NCBI RefSeq assembly: GCF_036206005.1
Contig: NZ_CP108143.1
Coordinates: 5,671,501-5,735,500, forward strand
DNA length: 64,000 bases
From: Streptomyces sp. NBC_00178
GTDB lineage: Bacteria > Actinomycetota > Actinomycetes > Streptomycetales > Streptomycetaceae
Reading direction: 5' to 3'
The notes under the pieces were generated by a model. It was not told the DNA's origin. It saw nothing but the letters and a program-made list of their open reading frames with translations, and searched no databases. Below are positions 58,365-64,000 of the stretch, in pieces. The translations under genes were made by a program, and so were the position numbers. Each line of letters starts with the position of its first letter. Positions within the stretch are counted from its first letter, which is position 1.

Positions 58365-60692
58365 ATGGCCACCTCGGACACGAGGCGGATCGCGGTCATC
58401 GGCGGGGGGCCCGGCGGGCTCTACGCCGCCGCGCTCCTCAAACGGCTCGGTCCCGGCCGCGAGGTCACCGTCTGGGAGCGCAACGCCCCCGACGACACCT
58501 TCGGCTTCGGCGTCGTCCTGTCCGACGAGACGCTCGGCGGCATCGAGCACGCCGACCCCGTCGTGTACCGGGCGCTGAGTGACGCGTTCGTCCGCTGGGA
58601 CACCATCGACGTCGTGCACCGCGGCGCCGTCCAGACGTCCGGAGGGCACGGCTTCGCCGCCCTCGGCCGCCGTACGCTGCTGCGGATCCTGCACGAGCGG
58701 TGCGCGTCGCTCGGGGTGCGGATCCGCTTCAGGTCGCCGGCCCCGCCCGCGGCCGACCTCGCCGCCCACCACGACCTGGTCATCGCCGCCGACGGGGTGC
58801 ACAGCGCGACGCGTGCCGCCCACGCCCTCCACTTCCGCCCCACCGTCACCACACACCGCAACCGCTACATCTGGCTGGCCGCGGACTTCGCGTTCGACGC
58901 GTTCCGCTTCGAGATCGCCGAGACCGAGTACGGCGTGATGCAGATGCACGCCTACCCCTTCTCCGGCCCGCGGCCCGGCCTCTCCCCGGGAGCACCGGGG
59001 GAATCCGGGGCCTCCACCGTCATCGTCGAGATGCGCGAGGAGGTCTGGCGCGCGGCGGGCCTCGACACCTGCGACACCGCCGAATCCGCCGCCCGCTGCG
59101 CCAAGGTCTTCGCCGACGCCCTGAGCGGCCGGCCGCTGCGCGCCAACCGCTCCTCCTGGCTCACCTTCGCCACGGTGAGCAACGCGCGCTGGTCGCACGG
59201 GAACACGGTCCTCCTCGGCGACGCCGCCCACACCGCCCACTTCTCCATCGGCTCCGGCACCAAGCTGGCCGTCGAGGACGCTCTGGCCCTCGCCGCCTGC
59301 GTCGACGAGCACCCCGCCCTGCCCGACGCCCTCGCCGCGTACGAGGAGGAGCGCCGTCCCGTCGTACGGTCCACCCAGCGCGCCGCCGCCGCCAGCCTTC
59401 GCTGGTTCGAGGAACTGCCGCAGTACGTGGACCAGCCGCCCCGGCGGTTCGCCTTCAACCTCCTCACCCGCAGCCGCCGCGTCACCCACGACAACCTGCG
59501 TCTGCGCGACCCCGGCTTCACCGGGGCCGTCGAGGAGGAGTTCGGCTGCGCCCCGGGCGTCCCGCCGATGTTCACCCCGCTGCGCCTGCGCGGCCTCGAA
59601 CTCCGCAACCGCGTCGTCGTCTCACCCATGGACATGTACTCCGCCGTTGACGGCGTCCCGGGCGACTTCCACCTCGTCCACCTGGGCGCCCGCGCGCTCG
59701 GCGGCGCCGGACTGGTCATGACCGAGATGACCTGCACGAGCCCGGAGGGCCGCATCACCCCCGGCTGCGCCGGCCTGTGGACCGACGAACAGGCGGACGC
59801 CTGGGCCCGGATCACGCGCTTCGTCCACGAATCCGCCCCCGGCGCCGCGATCGGCGTCCAGCTGGGCCACTCCGGCCGCAAGGGGTCCACCCGGCTGATG
59901 TGGGACGGCATCGACCAGCCGCTCGACGAGGGCAACTGGCCCCTCAGCGCCGCCTCACCCCTCCCGTACGCCCTCGGTGTCAGCCAGGTTCCGCGGGCAC
60001 TCGACCACGCCGGACTCGCCGCGATCCGGGCGCAGTTCACCGAAGCCGCCGCACGGGCCGCCCGCAGCGGCTTCGACCTGCTCGAACTGCACTGCGCCCA
60101 CGGATACCTGCTCTCCGGCTTCCTGTCCCCGCTCACCAACCGGCGCACCGACGCCTACGGCGGCTCCCTGGACAACCGCCTGCGCTTCCCCTTGGAGGTC
60201 TTCGACGCCGTCCGTGCCGTATGGCCCGCCGACCGGCCCATGACCGTACGCATCTCCGCCACAGACTGGGCGGACGGCGGTACGAGCGACGACGACGCCG
60301 TGGCCGTCGCCCGCGCCTTCGCCGACCACGGCGCCGACGCCATCGACGTCTCCACCGGCCAGGTCGTCCCCGGCGAACGCCCCGAGTACGGCCGCTCCTA
60401 CCAGACCCCGTACGCCGACCGGATCCGCAACGCCCTGGACGTGCCCGTCATCGCCGTCGGTGCCATCTCGTCCTGGGACGACGTCAACTCGCTGCTCCTG
60501 GCCGGGCGCGCCGACCTCTGCGCCCTGGCGCGCCCCCACCTGTACGACCCGCACTGGACCCTGCACGCCGCCGCCGAGCAGGGGTACACGGGGCCCGGCG
60601 CCACCTGGCCCCTCCCGTACCGCGCGGGCAGCCGCACCCCGCCGACCGGCCGCACCGACGCCCCCAAGCCCCGGCTCACCCTGGGCCGGTGA
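58365..60692 (+). CDS. bifunctional FAD monooxygenase / OYE-type reductase, 2-aminobenzoyl-CoA (or salicylyl-CoA) type
   Basis: A 775-residue natural fusion. Residues 1-400 are a PHBH-type FAD monooxygenase: dinucleotide motif AVIGGGPGGLYAAALLKRLG, DLVIAADGVHSATR and LLGDAAHTAHFSIGSGTKLA. From about 405 an Old-Yellow-Enzyme domain follows (FTPLRLRGLELRNRVVVSPM; ELHCAHGYLLSGFLSPLTNR). This arrangement is known from 2-aminobenzoyl-CoA monooxygenase/reductase and from proteins annotated as salicylyl-CoA 5-hydroxylase. The 2-aminobenzoate-CoA-ligase-like gene nearby favours anthranilate as substrate (inference). It would hydroxylate and reduce the ring of the CoA ester. Confidence 0.92.
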   Translation: MATSDTRRIAVIGGGPGGLYAAALLKRLGPGREVTVWERNAPDDTFGFGVVLSDETLGGIEHADPVVYRALSDAFVRWDTIDVVHRGAVQTSGGHGFAALGRRTLLRILHERCASLGVRIRFRSPAPPAADLAAHHDLVIAADGVHSATRAAHALHFRPTVTTHRNRYIWLAADFAFDAFRFEIAETEYGVMQMHAYPFSGPRPGLSPGAPGESGASTVIVEMREEVWRAAGLDTCDTAESAARCAKVFADALSGRPLRANRSSWLTFATVSNARWSHGNTVLLGDAAHTAHFSIGSGTKLAVEDALALAACVDEHPALPDALAAYEEERRPVVRSTQRAAAASLRWFEELPQYVDQPPRRFAFNLLTRSRRVTHDNLRLRDPGFTGAVEEEFGCAPGVPPMFTPLRLRGLELRNRVVVSPMDMYSAVDGVPGDFHLVHLGARALGGAGLVMTEMTCTSPEGRITPGCAGLWTDEQADAWARITRFVHESAPGAAIGVQLGHSGRKGSTRLMWDGIDQPLDEGNWPLSAASPLPYALGVSQVPRALDHAGLAAIRAQFTEAAARAARSGFDLLELHCAHGYLLSGFLSPLTNRRTDAYGGSLDNRLRFPLEVFDAVRAVWPADRPMTVRISATDWADGGTSDDDAVAVARAFADHGADAIDVSTGQVVPGERPEYGRSYQTPYADRIRNALDVPVIAVGAISSWDDVNSLLLAGRADLCALARPHLYDPHWTLHAAAEQGYTGPGATWPLPYRAGSRTPPTGRTDAPKPRLTLGR

Positions 60693-60716
60693 ACGCCTCC
60701 GGTGCGCGCCGGGGCG

Positions 60717-61538
60717 TCATTCCGGGTCCGCCGTGATCAGCAGACGGTCGGAGACCGCCTCGTAACCGATGCGCCGGTACACGCCGTTGCTCGTCGGATT
60801 CGCGAGATCCGTGAAGAGCAGCACCTCGTGGACGCCCGCCTCCCGTGCCGCGCGGCCGACCTCCGCCGTGACGGCCGCCGCGTAGCCGCGCCCCCGGTGC
60901 TCGGGCGGCGTGTAGACGTTCGACACCCGCACCGTGCCCGCCACGCGAGGCGAGACACCCGCCAGTGACACCGGGACCCCTCCGGCCTCCCAGAGCGTCA
61001 TCGCGCCGCGCGCGACGCCCGCGTCCACGATGCGCGCCGCATGGCCGCCCGGCTGCCCGGTCGCCTCGGCGAAGGCCCGGACCCACCCGGCCAGCAGCGC
61101 ACGGTCGGCGGTCGTGGCCGTCCTCGGCGCGCCCGCCGGAGCGGGGGAGGGCTGGACCGGCGTGCCCAGCCGGAACAACCGGTGCTCCTTGTCCACGCGA
61201 TGCCGGGGCCAGCGCGCGGCCAGCAGCCGGGCCGCGTCCCGGTCGGCGTTGATGCCGGGGAGCGGCAGCGCACCGGGGAGTTCCGCGACCGCCTCGGGGG
61301 CCGCGGTGCCGAGGACGGGGAGGAACGGCGGGGTCCGCACCAGGGTCCCGTCCACGCGGCCGTCCCGTCCGCGCCACCAGCCGAGCGACGGCGTCCCCGG
61401 GCCGTAGGCCTGCGGCCCCTGGTCACGGAGGGTGGAAGTGATGGTGAGCACGAGGGTGTTGGCGGCGGGCCGGGCGGCCAGCGACGCTCCGGCGGCTTCC
61501 AGGAAGACGCCGACGTCGTCGGTGAAGGTCCAGGTCAT
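60717..61538 (-). CDS. GNAT-family N-acetyltransferase
   Basis: 273 residues. The C-terminal half is a GNAT domain: VRVSNVYTPPEHRGRGYAAA with the acetyl-CoA-binding RGRGYA loop, then LLFTDLANPTSNGVYRRIGY. The N-terminal half is a second, degenerate GNAT-like or unknown domain (FLEAAGASLAARPAANTLVL), as in two-domain GNAT proteins. Substrate unknown. It lies between the fusion enzyme and the PaaX gene on the opposite strand and may share the ligase operon. Confidence 0.87.
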   Translation of the reverse strand: MTWTFTDDVGVFLEAAGASLAARPAANTLVLTITSTLRDQGPQAYGPGTPSLGWWRGRDGRVDGTLVRTPPFLPVLGTAAPEAVAELPGALPLPGINADRDAARLLAARWPRHRVDKEHRLFRLGTPVQPSPAPAGAPRTATTADRALLAGWVRAFAEATGQPGGHAARIVDAGVARGAMTLWEAGGVPVSLAGVSPRVAGTVRVSNVYTPPEHRGRGYAAAVTAEVGRAAREAGVHEVLLFTDLANPTSNGVYRRIGYEAVSDRLLITADPE

Positions 61539-61592
61539 GCCCCATCGTGTCGCGCCGAGCCACCCGGGGGCACCCGCTTTTTCGCCGTACGG

Positions 61593-62411
61593 TCAGGTCG
61601 CCCGCCGCACGAACTCCGCCCCGGCGTCCCTCAGCCGCGCGTGCAGTTCGCCGAACACCTCCGCCGAACGGCCGCCCGGCCAGTCCTTGGGCAGCAGTTC
61701 GGCGGGCAGCCCCGGATCGGCGTACGGCAGCCGGCGCCACGAGTCCAGCGCGCGGAGATAGTCCCGGTAGGCGTCCTCGGCGCCGGGCGCCGGGCCGTCC
61801 CCCGCCTCCCACGCGCGCAGCACCGGCTCCTGCTGCTCCAGGAAGTCCAGGTGCAGACGGGCGATCGCCTCCAGGTCCCACCAGCGCGCCACCGCCTCGG
61901 CCGTCGCGGCGAATCCGAGGTGCTCACCGCGGAACAGCTCCACGTACGGGGCGAGTTCGAGGCGCTCCAGGGTGTGCCGGGTCTCCTCGTACAGTCCGGC
62001 GGGGGCGATCCACACCCCGGGTGCCGCCGTGCCGAAGCCGAGGTGGCCGAGGCGGGAGCGCAACAGGTGCCTCTTGTGGCGCTCGGCCTCCGGCACGGAG
62101 AAGACGGCGAGCACCCAGCCGTCCCCGGTGACCGGGACGGGGCGCCGGTAGATCCGCCGGTCGCCGTCGTCCAGCAGCTGCCGCGCGTCCGCCGACAGGG
62201 CGTAGCCCGCCGCGCCTTCCGCCGTGCGGGCGGGGACCAGCAGTCCGCGGCGCTTGAGCCGCGAGACGGAGGAGCGCACCGCCGGGGCGTCGACGCCGAC
62301 GGCGTGCAGGAGCCGGATCAGCTCGGACACCGGCAGCGGGGCGTCACCCGGCAGTCGGCCGTAGGCGCCGTACAGGGTGACGATCAGGGAACGGGGGGTG
62401 TGCTCGGCCAC
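61593..62411 (-). CDS. PaaX-family transcriptional regulator
   Basis: 272 residues. The N-terminal winged helix reads PRSLIVTLYGAYGRLPGDAP, then LLHAVGVDAPAVRSSVSRLKRRGLL (in parts), and the C-terminal PaaX domain has WVLAVFSVPEAERHKRHLLR and LGFGTAAPGVWIAP. PaaX represses aerobic aryl-CoA pathways and is released by an aryl-CoA ligand. The GTG start is 4 bp after the ligase stop, so the two are co-transcribed. It is the likely repressor of the hydratase-monooxygenase operon as well. Confidence 0.9.
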   Translation of the reverse strand: MAEHTPRSLIVTLYGAYGRLPGDAPLPVSELIRLLHAVGVDAPAVRSSVSRLKRRGLLVPARTAEGAAGYALSADARQLLDDGDRRIYRRPVPVTGDGWVLAVFSVPEAERHKRHLLRSRLGHLGFGTAAPGVWIAPAGLYEETRHTLERLELAPYVELFRGEHLGFAATAEAVARWWDLEAIARLHLDFLEQQEPVLRAWEAGDGPAPGAEDAYRDYLRALDSWRRLPYADPGLPAELLPKDWPGGRSAEVFGELHARLRDAGAEFVRRAT

Positions 62412-62415
62412 CCGC

Positions 62416-64000
62416 TCACTCTAGAACGGCGTCGCCGCGCAGCCGGAACCGCTGCAGCTTTCCGGTGGGGGTCCTCGGCAGGGCGGGCAGGAACTCGATG
62501 GCGCGGGGGCACTTGTGCGGGGCCAGTTCGGCCTTCATGTGCGCGCGCAGGGCGTCGGCGTCCAGCAGGGCCCCGTCGCGCAGCACGACGTACGCCGCGA
62601 CGATCTGGCCGCGCAACTCGTCCGCACGGCCCACGACCGCGGCCTCGGCCACGTCGGGGTGGCGCAGGAGAGCCTCCTCGACCTCCGGGCCCGCGATGTT
62701 GTACCCGGCCGAGATGATCATGTCGTCCGCCCTGGCGACGTACCTGAAGTAGCCGTCCGGTTCGCGGACGTAGGTGTCGCCGGTGATGTTCCAGCCGTGG
62801 CGGACGTACACCCGCTGGCGTTCGTCCGCGAGGTACCGGCAGCCGACCGGACCGCGCACGGCGAGCAGTCCGGGTTCGCCGTCGGGCAGTTCCTCGCCGT
62901 CCTCGCCGACCACGCGCGCCTGCCAGCCGGGCACGGGGACGCCCGTGGTGCCCGGCCGGATCGCCCCGTCGGCCGCCGAGATGAAGATGTGCAGCAGCTC
63001 GGTGGCACCGATGCCGTTGATGATGCGCAGTCCCGTGCGCTCGTACCAGGCGCTCCAGGTCGCGGCGGGGAGGTTCTCCCCGGCCGAGACGCAGCGCCGC
63101 AGCGCGGACAGGTCGTGGCCGTCGAGCGCGTCCAGCATCACGCGGTACGCGGTCGGGGCCGTGAAGAGGATGGACACCCGGTGGGCGGCGAGCGCGGGCA
63201 GCAGCTGTTTGGGGCCCGCCTGTTCGAGCAGCAGCGCCGACGCGCCGGCCCGCAGCGGGAAGATCACCAGTCCGCCGAGCCCGAAGGTGAAGCCGAGCGG
63301 CGGGCTGCCGGTGAACACGTCGTCGGGGCCGGGCCGCAGGACGTGGCGGGCGAAGGTGTCGGCGACGGCCAGCACGTCGCGGTGCACGTGCATGCAGCCC
63401 TTGGGCCGCCCGGTGGTGCCGGAGGTGAAGGCGATGAGGGCGACGTCGTCGGCGGCGGTGTCCACCGCCCGGTAGGGACCCGGCCGGGCGTCCATGAGCC
63501 GGGCGAGGTCGTCGGCGGAGCCGCCGCCGTACGTCGTGACGCGCAGACCGGGCACCCCGGCGCCCGCCAGGTCCTCCACCGACCTGACGTCGCACAGCGC
63601 GTGCCCGACGCGGGCGATCGAACAGATCGTGGCGAGCTCCGACGCCCGCTGCTGGGCCAGCACCGTGACGGCGACCGCTCCGGCCTTCATCACGGCGAGC
63701 CAGCAGGCCGCCAGCCAAGGGGTGGTGGGGCCGCGCAGCAGTACGCGGTTGCCGGGGACGACACCCAGGTCGTGGGTCAGCACCTGGGCGATCCGGTCCA
63801 CCCGGTCCAGCAGCTCTCCGTAACTCCACGAGGCGCCGTCCGCGGTCCGGAAGGCCGGGCGGTCGGGGCCGAGGCGCCGCACGGTGCGGTCGAGCAGCTC
63901 GTGACCGCAGTTCAGGCGGTCCGGATAGTCCAGCCCGGGAAGGTCGAAGACCAGCTCGGGCCATTGCCCGGCGGGTGGGAGATGGTCGCGCGCGAAGGTG
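62416..64000 (-). CDS. aryl-CoA ligase, 2-aminobenzoate-CoA ligase-like (N-terminus beyond right edge)
   Basis: The frame is open to the last base of the window, so 527 residues are visible and a few at the N-terminus are missing. The first visible text, TFARDHLPPAGQWPELVFDL, and PGNRVLLRGPTTPWLAACWL match the 2-aminobenzoate/benzoate-CoA ligase group. Adenylation motifs are complete: AFTSGTTGRPKGCMHVH, INGIGATELLHIFISA, WNITGDTYVREPDGYFRYVA and, at the end, the catalytic Lys in TPTGKLQRFRLR. It activates an aromatic acid, probably anthranilate, to its CoA thioester. The internal GTG at 63882 is not the start because homology continues upstream. Confidence 0.9.
   Translation of the reverse strand, partial: TFARDHLPPAGQWPELVFDLPGLDYPDRLNCGHELLDRTVRRLGPDRPAFRTADGASWSYGELLDRVDRIAQVLTHDLGVVPGNRVLLRGPTTPWLAACWLAVMKAGAVAVTVLAQQRASELATICSIARVGHALCDVRSVEDLAGAGVPGLRVTTYGGGSADDLARLMDARPGPYRAVDTAADDVALIAFTSGTTGRPKGCMHVHRDVLAVADTFARHVLRPGPDDVFTGSPPLGFTFGLGGLVIFPLRAGASALLLEQAGPKQLLPALAAHRVSILFTAPTAYRVMLDALDGHDLSALRRCVSAGENLPAATWSAWYERTGLRIINGIGATELLHIFISAADGAIRPGTTGVPVPGWQARVVGEDGEELPDGEPGLLAVRGPVGCRYLADERQRVYVRHGWNITGDTYVREPDGYFRYVARADDMIISAGYNIAGPEVEEALLRHPDVAEAAVVGRADELRGQIVAAYVVLRDGALLDADALRAHMKAELAPHKCPRAIEFLPALPRTPTGKLQRFRLRGDAVLE

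Overview
The window is a high-GC actinobacterial chromosome segment, almost certainly Streptomyces. The support is a complete conservon (cvnA-E), a SARP/AfsR-type regulator, SepF and DUF742 relatives, F420 and lytic-transglycosylase genes, many GTG/TTG and leaderless starts, and GTGA/ATGA-coupled operons. I see no rRNA, tRNA, CRISPR array, insertion sequence or prophage. All names below rest on reading motifs; no database search was run.

1-13.6 kb is the most unusual part: a compact biosynthesis-like island without PKS or NRPS genes. Reading leftward are an acyl-CoA dehydrogenase (cut by the window edge), a PrpF/DapF-fold isomerase, an asparagine-synthetase homologue, a bicupin, a DMT exporter, a His-tailed cupin, a cysteine-synthase homologue and a serine O-acetyltransferase. 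Reading rightward are a 4-OT-type tautomerase, a shortened ATP-grasp-like protein and a secreted protein made of twelve 10-residue repeats. A 1013-aa SARP-NB-ARC-TPR regulator closes the block. Four promoters in this island carry heptamer direct repeats (about GGGAACG) at exact 11-bp spacing, each ending 8 bp before a -10-like hexamer. That is the classical SARP-box layout and ties the genes into one regulon. The gene set suggests an O-acetylserine-derived amino acid or small amide, possibly linked to the repeat peptide; the product is unknown.

13.6-27.2 kb is carbohydrate and sugar-acid metabolism: a KDG kinase-like and KDPG aldolase pair, a secreted lipase with a divergent TetR regulator, a pectate lyase with a binding-module tail, a HAD-like protein, a class V aminotransferase-like protein, and an IclR regulator next to the D-glucarate operon kdgD-gntP-gudD.

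27.2-36.1 kb holds a copper module (copper ATPase, secreted metal-site protein, three CsoR-type operators), a flavodoxin-like protein, a TetR regulator, a ydaO-type c-di-AMP riboswitch in front of a LysM-lytic transglycosylase, and a SIS-domain sugar isomerase. 36.1-47.6 kb holds an MBL hydrolase, the conservon, a sepF paralogue, a P-loop ATPase plus MazG-like pair, a DnaA-box cluster, an F420-type LLM oxidoreductase, a homocysteine methyltransferase and small proteins, one of which appears to start at ATC.

47.6-57.4 kb holds the Hen1-Pnkp RNA repair pair, a SnoaL-like protein, arginine deiminase, ornithine carbamoyltransferase and an APC permease, then an RsbW-like ATPase. 57.4-64 kb is an aerobic CoA-dependent aromatic pathway: enoyl-CoA hydratase, a monooxygenase/Old-Yellow-Enzyme fusion, a GNAT protein, a PaaX-type regulator and a 2-aminobenzoate-CoA-ligase-like enzyme cut by the right edge.
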